A stretch of 7,036 bases of DNA from an uncultured Oscillospiraceae bacterium (GCA_934569215.1 CAKTKF010000052.1:1-7036); one strand, 5' to 3'. Counted from the stretch's first letter, positions 1 to 5,147 are shown. Program-made: numbers and translations. The notes: a model not told the origin generated them from the letters alone.

Positions 1-58
1 AATCCACCAAATATCACCTTCTTATCGATTTGTTGTCCGTTTATACGCAAACGACCAC
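1..58 (-). other. 5' leader of a leftward gene lying outside the window
   Basis: This stretch lies downstream, on the minus strand, of the strong promoter at 65-94, with transcription expected to begin near 58. It holds a small bulged hairpin (35-42 pairing with 49-55, loop 43-48). It also holds a Shine-Dalgarno-like AAGGTGAT at 20-13, followed after five bases by a possible GTG start at 7-5. Only two codons would lie inside the window, so the product cannot be identified and the true start could be further left. The leader and ribosome-binding-site reading is inference from spacing. Confidence 0.35.
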
Positions 59-64
59 CATTGG

Positions 65-94
65 ATTATACCATACACTCCACACAAATGTCCA
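65..94 (-). promoter_or_regulatory. Sigma-A promoter with extended -10, reading left out of the window
   Basis: On the minus strand TGGACA (94-89) is followed by an 18-base spacer and a perfect TATAAT (70-65). TGG immediately precedes the -10 box, giving an extended TGnTATAAT. The sequence upstream on the same strand (about 95-141) is rich in A tracts, resembling an UP element. The expected transcription start is near 58. It serves an unknown gene beyond the left edge. Confidence 0.7.
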
Positions 95-141
95 GCATTT
101 TCCCATCTTTTTTCAGCAATTTCCCTTATTTCCCCTTTATT

Positions 142-159
142 AGTTAGCATTCGCTAACT
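142..159. repeat. Perfect 7-bp inverted repeat AGTTAGC-ATTC-GCTAACT
   Basis: The two seven-base arms are perfect and separated by four bases. It lies between the terminator of the membrane-protein operon and the leftward promoter at 65-94. On the plus strand it is followed by TTTT, but the stem is short and no plus-strand gene is seen to its left, so a terminator role is weakly supported. The neighbouring CTTTTGCAA (158-166) resembles, with one extra T, the CTTTGCA repeats of the regulator's promoter near 1000. It may therefore be an operator for the leftward gene; this is inference. Confidence 0.4.
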
Positions 160-173
160 TTTGCAAACGGGCA

Positions 174-193
174 TTCCGGCAGGCGAGCCGGAA
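174..193. repeat. GC-rich perfect hairpin, 7-bp stem and 6-base loop
   Basis: TTCCGGC (174-180) pairs exactly with GCCGGAA (187-193) around the loop AGGCGA. No T tract follows on either strand, so it does not look like a stand-alone terminator. It lies just beyond the terminator at 205-247 and could protect the 3' end of transcripts that read through. The stretch 95-272 holds no gene; this hairpin, the dyad at 142-159 and the terminator are all I can see in it. Confidence 0.4.
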
Positions 194-204
194 CCGCACG
201 ATTC

Positions 205-247
205 AAAAACGTGCTTTGGCTCCCCCGATTGGAAGAGCCAAAGCACG
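205..247 (-). terminator. Rho-independent terminator of the regulator/membrane-protein operon
   Basis: Positions 210-222 pair without mismatch with 235-247 (13 bp, including GCTTTGGCT/AGCCAAAGC). On the minus strand the stem is followed directly by TTTTT (209-205). The loop can form two further C-G pairs. It starts about 25 bases after the stop codon of the membrane-protein gene. A tiny GGGA/TCCC hairpin (255-265) followed by GTTTT lies between the stop codon and this stem and may assist. Confidence 0.88.
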
Positions 248-272
248 CTAAAACGGGATTTTCCCTGCTGTC

Positions 273-740
273 TCAATATTTTTTGCTGAAATACAGCTTG
301 AACACCAGGGTTATCAGACTGGCTGCGAAAACTGTGGCCAGCAGCGTCAGGCCGACGGTCATGCTGAAATACCCCGCCACGATCATCGCCACAAGCCCCA
401 GAATCAGAGTCGCCCGCATGGCAGCGCACAGCGCCTGGGTATAAATCTGTGCCTGGCGCTCGTCGCTTTCCTTAACGTACAGCTTTTTCAGCTTTTTCTC
501 GTCCTTCATTGCACACAGGTTCCGGATCAGCCCGAACAGCAGCAGGACAAAAATGCCGATGCTGGCGCCGGAGATGAAGCCCCGCCAGCTGGACTGCCAA
601 TGGCTGTCGGCCACGGACGGCGTCAGATTTACGATTCCGGCCTCGCCCAAAAAGCCCAACACGCAGAATACGGCAAGAACAACGCATCCGATAGCCAGAA
701 CGACATTCTGAACTCTCAATTTTTCACGATAGGTTTCCAT
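273..740 (-). CDS. Small four-helix integral membrane protein paired with an XRE regulator
   Basis: I do not recognise a named gene. The 155-residue product has four predicted membrane segments, at about 13-32, 54-74, 107-127 and 129-149. A short hydrophilic stretch lies between helices 1 and 2 (38-53). A charged lysine-rich loop (78-103) lies between helices 2 and 3 and contains KESDERQAQI (90-99). The C-terminus is basic (FSKKY). By the positive-inside rule the charged loop should be cytoplasmic. Small multi-pass proteins with a DERxxxI-type motif after helix 2 often sit beside a roughly 70-residue Cro/C1 regulator in Firmicutes; their biochemical role is generally unknown. The start follows GGAGGG by seven bases and lies three bases after the regulator's stop codon, so the two are translationally coupled in one operon. 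No enzyme motif or signal-peptidase site is visible. The membrane-protein call is firm; function is unknown. Confidence 0.85.
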   Translation of the reverse strand: METYREKLRVQNVVLAIGCVVLAVFCVLGFLGEAGIVNLTPSVADSHWQSSWRGFISGASIGIFVLLLFGLIRNLCAMKDEKKLKKLYVKESDERQAQIYTQALCAAMRATLILGLVAMIVAGYFSMTVGLTLLATVFAASLITLVFKLYFSKKY

Positions 741-743
741 GGT

Positions 744-947
744 TTATCCCTCCAAATCCGAGAAGTCAAACACTTCTTCAATGGTCAGCCCGAAATAGTG
801 GGCAATTTTGTACGCCAGGGGCAGCGAAGCGGTGTACTTCCCTACCTCTATTGAGGTTATGGTCTGCCGGGTAGTTCCCACGGCATCCGCCAGCTCCTCC
901 TGGGACAACTTGTTCTTCTTTCGCAGTTCGCGGATATTCGTTTTCAT
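744..947 (-). CDS. Small XRE (Cro/C1-type) helix-turn-helix transcriptional regulator
   Basis: This 67-residue protein is essentially one HTH_3 DNA-binding domain. The helix-turn-helix covers about residues 15-34 (SQEELADAVGTTRQTITSIE). It is followed by the family's typical GKYTASLPLAYKIAHYF stretch and a short acidic tail ending at EG. There is no ligand-binding or oligomerisation domain, so it probably binds DNA as a dimer, like other single-domain Cro-like repressors. The start is well supported: AAGGAG lies five bases upstream of ATG. It is the first gene of an operon with the membrane protein at 273-740. Its promoter (1011-1039) is covered with CTTTGCA repeats, suggesting autoregulation. 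Whether it represses or activates, and what signal it senses, cannot be read from the sequence; the membrane partner may be the sensor or the effector. Confidence 0.93.
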   Translation of the reverse strand: MKTNIRELRKKNKLSQEELADAVGTTRQTITSIEVGKYTASLPLAYKIAHYFGLTIEEVFDFSDLEG

Positions 948-991
948 AAATACTCCTTCGTTTCCCCCGCGCGTCCGCTGGAGAAAATGCT

Positions 992-1051
992 AAGTTAACT
1001 TTGCAAGCAAAGCATAGCATACTTTGCATCTTTTGTCAAGCAAGCTTTGCA
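992..1051. repeat. Three CTTTGCA repeats at a 23-bp period plus dyads: probable operator array
   Basis: CTTTGC occurs at 999-1004, 1022-1027 and 1045-1050, exactly 23 bp apart, each followed by A. An inverted copy, GCAAAG, lies at 1007-1012 and forms a perfect 6-2-6 dyad with the first copy and a 6-9-6 dyad with the second. A further perfect 10-bp palindrome, AAGTTAACTT, spans 992-1001. The copies sit at the transcription start, over the -10 box, inside the spacer and just upstream of the -35. I infer binding sites for the adjacent XRE regulator; the protein-DNA match itself is not shown by sequence. Confidence 0.65.
1011..1039 (-). promoter_or_regulatory. Strong sigma-A promoter of the regulator/membrane-protein operon
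   Basis: On the minus strand a perfect TTGACA (1039-1034) is followed by a 17-base spacer and TATGCT (1016-1011). TG lies one base upstream of the -10 box, giving an extended -10. Transcription should start near 1004, leaving a leader of about 57 bases before the regulator's ATG. The core elements are interleaved with the 23-bp-spaced repeats described separately, so repressor binding would occlude polymerase. Confidence 0.85.
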
Positions 1052-1088
1052 AAAAAATCCCGACAGCTTTTTAAGCCGTCGGGATTTT
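1051..1088 (-). terminator. Rho-independent terminator of glnS
   Basis: Reading on the minus strand, TCCCGACGGC (about 1084-1075) pairs with GCTGTCGGGA, with one A-C mismatch and a short T/A-extended loop. A run of seven T follows (1057-1051). It begins about 15 bases after the glnS stop codon. The right flank provides only four T on the plus strand, so it acts mainly leftward, insulating the regulator operon from glnS transcription. Its T tract abuts the last CTTTGCA repeat. Confidence 0.92.
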
Positions 1089-1103
1089 CGATATCGTGAA
1101 GAT

Positions 1104-2783
1104 TTACTTTCCGGGCTTGAAGGAATCCTTCAGGCTAACGGAGCGGTTGAACACCAGATGGCCGGGTGCGCAGTCCTTGCTGTCGGGGCAGAAATAGCCC
1201 AGGCGCATGAACTGATAGGAAGCGGGAGCTTTGGCGTCCCGGAGGCTGGCCTCTACCTTGCAGCCGGTGAGAACTTCCAGGGATTTTTCGTTCAGGCAGG
1301 CCAGGAAATCCTTGCCCGCCGCGTCGGGGTCGGGGTCGTTGAACAGATTGTCGTACTGTCTGACCTCCGCGTCGCAGCAGTTCTCCGCGTCCACCCAGTG
1401 GATGGTCGCGCCCTTAACCTTCCGGCCGTCGGCGGGGTCGCCGCCTCTGCTTTCGGGGTCATAGGTCGCCAGAATTTCTACCACATTTCCGTCTTCGTCC
1501 TTGACGCAGCCAGTGCAGGTGATGAGGTACGCGCCCTTCAAGCGGCACTCCGGCCCGTTGGGGTACAGGCGCTTGTACTTGGGGATCGGCTCGGCCAGGA
1601 AATCGTCCTGCTCGATCCACAGATGCCGGGAGAAGCTGACCTCCCGGGTACCGTCCTCAGGACGGTTGGGGTTATTCTCCACGGTGACCAGCTCAGACTT
1701 GCCCTCGGGGTAGTTGGTGATGGTGAGCTTCACGGGCTTCAGCACCGCCATGACCCGCTGAGCAGTCTCGTTCAGGTCTTCCCGCAGGCAGAATTCCAGG
1801 AAGGCATAGGGAATGGTGTTGGGGGACTTGGCCACACCTACCCGCTCGCAGAAGTTGCGGATGGACTTGGGGGTGTAGCCCCGGCGGCGCAGACCGCACA
1901 GAGTGGGCATCCGGGGGTCGTCCCAACCGGAAACATAGCCGTTTTCCACCAAGGCTCTCAGCTTGCGCTTGCTGAGCACGGTATGGTCGATGCCCAATCT
2001 CGCGAACTCGATCTGCCGGGGATGATGGGGTACAGAAACGTGCTCCACCACCCAGTTGTAAAGGGGACGGTGGTTCTCAAATTCCAGAGAGCACAGAGAA
2101 TGGGTAATGCCCTCCAGCGCGTCCTGAATGGGGTGGGCAAAGTCGTACATGGGATAGATGCACCACTTGTCCCCCTGACGGTGGTGGTGCATATGGCGGA
2201 TACGGTAGATGACTGGGTCGCGCATATTGAAATTACCGGAAGCCAGGTCGATCTTGGCACGGAGGGTATAGCGGTTGTCTTCGAATTCTCCGGCGCGCAT
2301 TCTGGCGAACAGATCCAGGCTTTCCTCAATGGGACGGTCGCGGTAGGGAGAGACGGCGGGGGTATTCAGGTCGCCCCGGTACTCCTTGAACTGCTCCGGC
2401 GTCAGCTCGCAGACGTAGGCCAGTCCCTTCTTGATCAGCTCCACCGCGTACTCATAGTCCTTTTCAAAGTAGTCGGAGCCGTAGTAGAAGCGGTCACCCC
2501 AGTCGAAGCCCAGCCAGTGGATATCCTCCTTGATTGCCTCCACGAACTCCACGTCTTCTTTGGTGGGGTTGGTGTCGTCCATGCGGAGATTGCACAGGCC
2601 GTTGTACTTCTCGGCGGTGCCGAAGTCGATGATCAGCGCCTTGCAGTGGCCGATATGCAGATAGCCGTTGGGTTCCGGCGGGAACCGGGTGTGGACGGTC
2701 TGCCCCGCAAACTGCCCGCCGGGGGCGATGTCCTCGTCGATAAATGCGTGGATAAAGTTTTTGCTTTCAGTCATTTCAGCCAT
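1104..2783 (-). CDS. glnS: Glutaminyl-tRNA synthetase (GlnRS)
   Basis: This class Ib aminoacyl-tRNA synthetase ligates glutamine to tRNA-Gln using ATP in the cytoplasm. The 559-residue product is close to the E. coli enzyme in length. The Rossmann catalytic domain begins with FPPEPNGYLHIGH (HIGH at 43-46). The second ATP-binding signature is VLSKR (269-273), the GlnRS form of KMSKS. The anticodon-binding beta-barrel half follows, from about residue 345 to the end. The start at 2783 is chosen because GAGAGGA lies a few bases upstream. An in-frame ATG at 2828, which would add 15 residues, overlaps the -10 box of the glnS promoter and cannot be used from it. The gene is monocistronic, divergent from pyrH, and ends in a good terminator. 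Many Firmicutes lack GlnRS and make Gln-tRNA by GatCAB amidation, so its presence is informative. The roughly 37-base leader is too short for a T-box. Confidence 0.98.
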   Translation of the reverse strand: MAEMTESKNFIHAFIDEDIAPGGQFAGQTVHTRFPPEPNGYLHIGHCKALIIDFGTAEKYNGLCNLRMDDTNPTKEDVEFVEAIKEDIHWLGFDWGDRFYYGSDYFEKDYEYAVELIKKGLAYVCELTPEQFKEYRGDLNTPAVSPYRDRPIEESLDLFARMRAGEFEDNRYTLRAKIDLASGNFNMRDPVIYRIRHMHHHRQGDKWCIYPMYDFAHPIQDALEGITHSLCSLEFENHRPLYNWVVEHVSVPHHPRQIEFARLGIDHTVLSKRKLRALVENGYVSGWDDPRMPTLCGLRRRGYTPKSIRNFCERVGVAKSPNTIPYAFLEFCLREDLNETAQRVMAVLKPVKLTITNYPEGKSELVTVENNPNRPEDGTREVSFSRHLWIEQDDFLAEPIPKYKRLYPNGPECRLKGAYLITCTGCVKDEDGNVVEILATYDPESRGGDPADGRKVKGATIHWVDAENCCDAEVRQYDNLFNDPDPDAAGKDFLACLNEKSLEVLTGCKVEASLRDAKAPASYQFMRLGYFCPDSKDCAPGHLVFNRSVSLKDSFKPGK

Positions 2784-2826
2784 AATGATTCCTCTCGTTT
2801 CCTTGGTCTTTTTCCAATTAACAGAC

Positions 2827-2855
2827 ATTATACCCTACTGTTTCCAGTTTTGCAA
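2827..2855 (-). promoter_or_regulatory. Sigma-A promoter of glnS
   Basis: On the minus strand a perfect TATAAT (2832-2827) lies 17 bases downstream of TTGCAA (2855-2850, four of six matches to TTGACA). Transcription should begin near 2820, giving a leader of roughly 37 bases before the glnS ATG at 2783. That leaves no room for a T-box or another large riboregulator. Confidence 0.8.
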
Positions 2856-2880
2856 CCAAAAATCCCGCCAGAATCCATCT

Positions 2881-2914
2881 TTTCCACGGGGCGCGCTGTG
2901 TGGAAATTACACAG
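2881..2914. repeat. Two overlapping dyads in the glnS-pyrH divergent region
   Basis: TTTCCAC (2881-2887) is the exact inverse of GTGGAAA (2900-2906). CTGTGT (2896-2901) is the exact inverse of ACACAG (2909-2914). They share bases 2900-2906, so as hairpins they would exclude each other. However, both lie upstream of the glnS and pyrH promoters and should not be transcribed from them. Protein-binding sites are therefore a better guess than RNA structures. No regulator is identified. Confidence 0.35.
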
Positions 2915-2946
2915 AAGCCGCTGTAATATGAAAAATCGGAAAACAT

Positions 2947-2962
2947 TTTAAGAAATCTTAAA
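2947..2962. repeat. AT-rich dyad TTTAAGA-AA-TCTTAAA just upstream of the pyrH promoter
   Basis: A perfect inverted repeat with seven-base arms and a two-base centre ends eight bases before the pyrH -35 box. It lies in an AT-rich stretch that could act as an UP element for RNA polymerase, or as an activator or repressor site. The symmetry is seen directly; the role is inference. Confidence 0.4.
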
Positions 2963-2969
2963 TTAGTAG

Positions 2970-2998
2970 TTGTCAATTCGGGCTGGATACGCTAGAAT
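2970..2998 (+). promoter_or_regulatory. Sigma-A promoter of the pyrH-frr-uppS-cdsA-dxr operon
   Basis: TTGTCA (2970-2975) and TAGAAT (2993-2998) are separated by 17 bases; each matches consensus at five of six positions. The expected start of transcription is near 3005, giving a leader of about 28 bases. The promoter falls inside the longest open frame that reads into pyrH, which rules out that frame's upstream starts. Confidence 0.85.
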
Positions 2999-3032
2999 AG
3001 GAAAGGATATGAAGATAAGGAGTGATCACATT

Positions 3033-3755
3033 TTGTCTGAGCTTAAATATAAGCGCATCCTGCTGAAGGTCAGCGGCGAGGCTCTCGCCGGGGACGCACA
3101 TCGGGGGCTTGATTTTACCATTGTGAACGAGCTTTGCAAATCCATCAAAACCTGCGTGGACATGGGCGTCCAGATTGGTCTGGTCATCGGCGCCGGAAAC
3201 TTCTGGCGGGGCGTCAAGGACGGTGCCGATAAGATGCAGCGTTCTCACGCCGACTCCATGGGTATGCTGGGTACGGTGATGAACGCCATCGCCGTGGCCG
3301 ACGCCCTGAACCGGCACGGCATGGACGCCCGGGTTCTCAGCGCCGTGGAGATGAATAAGTTCGCCGAGTATTTTACCCGGGATCTGGCCGAGCGGTACTT
3401 AAGTGAAGGGAAGGTCGTCCTCTTCGCCGCAGGAACCGGCAACCCCTACTTCTCCACCGACACCGGCGCGGTGCTTCGGGGCGTGGAGATCGAGGCCGAC
3501 GCCGTGCTGATGGCCAAGAATGTGGACGCCATCTATTCCGCCGACCCTGCCAAGGATCCCACTGCCGTACGCTACTCCCGCCTGACCTACGGCGAGGTGC
3601 TGGCGAAGAACCTGAAAGCCACGGACATCACCGCCATGGCGCTGGCTATGGACAACGATATGACCATGGTCTGCTTCGGCCTGAACGAAGAAAACAGCAT
3701 CGTCCGCGTAGTCTGCGGCGAAGAGATCGGTACTACCGTAAAAAATCATTTCTAA
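3033..3755 (+). CDS. pyrH: UMP kinase (uridylate kinase)
   Basis: The enzyme phosphorylates UMP to UDP with ATP, feeding UTP, CTP and UDP-sugar synthesis; bacterial PyrH is a hexamer of the amino-acid-kinase fold. The 240-residue product matches family length. Visible motifs are KVSGEAL (12-18, nucleotide binding), GAGNFWRG (53-60, family form GGGNxWRG), ADSMGMLGTVMNA (73-85, UMP-site helix), GTGNPYFSTDT (134-144), then EADAVLMAKNVDAIYSADP. I chose the TTG start at 3033: it follows AAGGAGTGATC (3017-3027), almost the full anti-Shine-Dalgarno complement, and gives the family-typical start (M)SELKYKRILLKVSGEAL. An in-frame ATG at 3009 would sit only a few bases from the predicted transcription start with no usable ribosome site. 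It is the first gene of its operon. In many Firmicutes rpsB and tsf precede pyrH; here glnS lies there in the opposite direction. The leader is too short for attenuation. Confidence 0.97.
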   Translation: MSELKYKRILLKVSGEALAGDAHRGLDFTIVNELCKSIKTCVDMGVQIGLVIGAGNFWRGVKDGADKMQRSHADSMGMLGTVMNAIAVADALNRHGMDARVLSAVEMNKFAEYFTRDLAERYLSEGKVVLFAAGTGNPYFSTDTGAVLRGVEIEADAVLMAKNVDAIYSADPAKDPTAVRYSRLTYGEVLAKNLKATDITAMALAMDNDMTMVCFGLNEENSIVRVVCGEEIGTTVKNHF

Positions 3756-3768
3756 GGAGGAACACAAA

Positions 3769-4323
3769 ATGACCGTCGATTTCAAAGAGTATTCCCGGAG
3801 AATGGACAAAGCCCTGGAGCATCTGGACGAGGAATTTGCCTCCGTCCGCGCAGGCCGCGCCAACGCAAAGGTTCTTGATCGGATCACCGTGGAATATTAT
3901 GGCAGTGAAACGCCCCTGAACGGCGTCGCCACCATTTCCGCCCCCGATGCCCGCACCCTGGTCATTCAGCCCTGGGACACCAAGCTGCTCAAGGAGATCC
4001 AGAAGGCCATCCAGACCTCCGATCTGGGCATCAACCCCCAGAATGACAGCCGCGTCATCCGTCTGGTATTCCCCCAGCTCACCGAGGAGCGCCGTAAGGA
4101 TCTGGCAAAACAGGTCAAGAAGTATTCCGAGGAAGCCAAGGTCGCCATGCGCAACATCCGCCGGGATGGCATGGACTACGTCAAGAAGCTGAAAAAGAAC
4201 GGCGACATCACCGAGGACGACCAGAAGAAGGCCGAGAAAGACCTGCAGGACCTGCTGGACAAGAACATCAAGCGTGCCGACGCCGCTCTCGCCGCCAAGG
4301 AAAAGGAACTGATGGCAATTTAA
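3769..4323 (+). CDS. frr: Ribosome recycling factor
   Basis: Frr works with EF-G in the cytoplasm to split the post-termination ribosome so that subunits can be reused. The 184-residue product is normal length and covers the whole tRNA-shaped fold. RAGRAN (27-32) lies in the first helix of the three-helix bundle. The hinge and small domain contain VEYYGSETPLN and PDARTLVIQPWD (59-70). NPQNDSRVIRL and LTEERRKDL follow. RNIRRD (128-133) includes the arginine equivalent to essential R132 of the E. coli protein, and a charged coiled helix ends the chain. Its AAGGAGG ribosome site overlaps the pyrH stop codon, with eight bases to ATG, a sign of strong coupled translation. The gene directly follows pyrH, as in most bacteria. 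A long gap with a hairpin separates it from uppS. Confidence 0.98.
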   Translation: MTVDFKEYSRRMDKALEHLDEEFASVRAGRANAKVLDRITVEYYGSETPLNGVATISAPDARTLVIQPWDTKLLKEIQKAIQTSDLGINPQNDSRVIRLVFPQLTEERRKDLAKQVKKYSEEAKVAMRNIRRDGMDYVKKLKKNGDITEDDQKKAEKDLQDLLDKNIKRADAALAAKEKELMAI

Positions 4324-4333
4324 CGGCCGTCAG

Positions 4334-4398
4334 CCGGAAAAAGACATCCCTGCTGGCGGTTGGAAGCAGCCGCCAGCAGAAATTGCTTTTCTTTCCGG
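4334..4398 (+). promoter_or_regulatory. Large nested stem-loop between frr and uppS, possible attenuator or processing site
   Basis: The apical stem is perfect: CTGCTGGCGG (4350-4359) pairs with CCGCCAGCAG (4370-4379) around a ten-base loop. CCGGAAA (4334-4340) can pair with TTTCCGG (4392-4398) to form a second, basal stem around it. The apical stem is followed by AAATTGCTTTTCTTT, a U-rich but interrupted tract that starts late. It may therefore act as a partial terminator, or as a transcript-stabilising or processing element, lowering uppS-cdsA-dxr expression relative to pyrH-frr. I see no promoter in this 106-base gap. The structure is clear; the role is inference. Confidence 0.55.
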
Positions 4399-4429
4399 TT
4401 CGTACATTACCTTTAGAAAGAGGTGCTTT

Positions 4430-5143
4430 ATGGCACTTTCGCAAAGCTCTCCCCCGCCCCGGCACATTGCCATTATTATGGATGGCAACGGCCGCTGGGC
4501 AAAGCAGCGGGGTCTGCCCCGCACCGCCGGTCACGCCGCAGGGGCGGAAGCCTTCCGGCGGATCGCCAACTACTGCCGCACCCTGGGCGTGGAATACCTG
4601 ACGGTGTACGCCTTTTCCACAGAGAACTGGAAGCGTTCGGCGGAGGAAGTGGCAGGAATCATGAAGCTGCTGCGCCGCTATCTGGAAGAAGCGCTGCGGG
4701 ACATGGAGAAAAACCGGGTCAAATTCCGCTTTTTCGGCGACCTGACCCGTCTCAGCCCGGAGCTGCAATCGCTCTGCCACGACGCAGAAAGCCGCTCGGA
4801 GGAATACGACGTTCAGGTGAATTTCTGCCTGAACTACGGCGGGCGGGATGAGATCATCCACGCGGTGAAGGCTTACACGGCGGATGTCGCCGCCGGAAAG
4901 GCCGACCCGGAAACCCTGACCGAGGATGTTTTCTCCCGGTATCTGTACTCGGCGGGCGTACCCGATCCGGAGCTGATTATCCGGCCGTCCGGAGAGATGC
5001 GGGTCAGCAATTTCCTGCTGTGGCAGTCCGCGTATTCGGAATATGTAATTATGAATGTACTTTGGCCTGATTTCACTCCGGAACACCTGGACAGCGCCAT
5101 TGAGGAATTTCACCGGCGCAGCCGCCGGTTCGGAGGGACATAG
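4430..5143 (+). CDS. uppS: Isoprenyl transferase, probable undecaprenyl diphosphate synthase
   Basis: This cis-prenyltransferase adds isopentenyl units to farnesyl diphosphate, making the C55 lipid carrier for peptidoglycan and other wall polymers; it is a cytosolic, membrane-associated dimer. The 237-residue product has all family signatures: HIAIIMDGNGRWAK (12-25, catalytic Asp18), RTAGH (31-35), YAFSTENWKR (60-69), NYGGRDEI (135-142) and the diphosphate-binding RPSGEMRVSNF (185-195) with Arg185, Arg191 and Ser193, then LWQSAYSE (197-204) and LWPDF. The segment after Arg185 is usually RTSGE or RTGGE; here Pro186 replaces Thr. The ATG follows AAGAGGTG with good spacing. The gene lies downstream of the frr-uppS hairpin and almost touches cdsA. 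Product chain length cannot be proven from sequence, but synteny with cdsA and dxr favours UppS. Confidence 0.96.
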   Translation: MALSQSSPPPRHIAIIMDGNGRWAKQRGLPRTAGHAAGAEAFRRIANYCRTLGVEYLTVYAFSTENWKRSAEEVAGIMKLLRRYLEEALRDMEKNRVKFRFFGDLTRLSPELQSLCHDAESRSEEYDVQVNFCLNYGGRDEIIHAVKAYTADVAAGKADPETLTEDVFSRYLYSAGVPDPELIIRPSGEMRVSNFLLWQSAYSEYVIMNVLWPDFTPEHLDSAIEEFHRRSRRFGGT

Positions 5144-5147
5144 AGAA

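Noticed and set aside
61..103. A ten-codon minus-strand frame (ATG at 103, MLDICVECMV) as a leader peptide.
   Set aside because: It overlaps the -35 and -10 of the leftward promoter and has only a poor ribosome site, so it would not be transcribed from that promoter.
2784..2820. A T-box riboswitch was looked for ahead of glnS.
   Set aside because: The predicted leader is only about 37 bases, with no T-box sequence or terminator/antiterminator.
2784..2828. Upstream ATG adding 15 residues to GlnRS.
   Set aside because: The ATG overlaps the -10 box of the glnS promoter, whereas the ATG at 2783 has a good ribosome site.
1047..2951. A 634-codon open frame on the plus strand opposite glnS, longer than glnS itself.
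   Set aside because: It is the mirror of a GC-rich coding frame. It starts beside the glnS terminator without a ribosome site, runs through the glnS promoter, has valine/glycine/leucine-rich composition typical of antisense frames, and resembles no family.
2970..3032. Longer pyrH frame starting at TTG 2970.
   Set aside because: This TTG is part of the -35 box and the next residues cover the promoter; they do not resemble PyrH.
5055..5147. Longer cdsA frame overlapping the end of uppS.
   Set aside because: The ATG at 5148 has a ribosome site and the family-typical MKKRIISA start; the upstream codons are the uppS sequence read in another frame.
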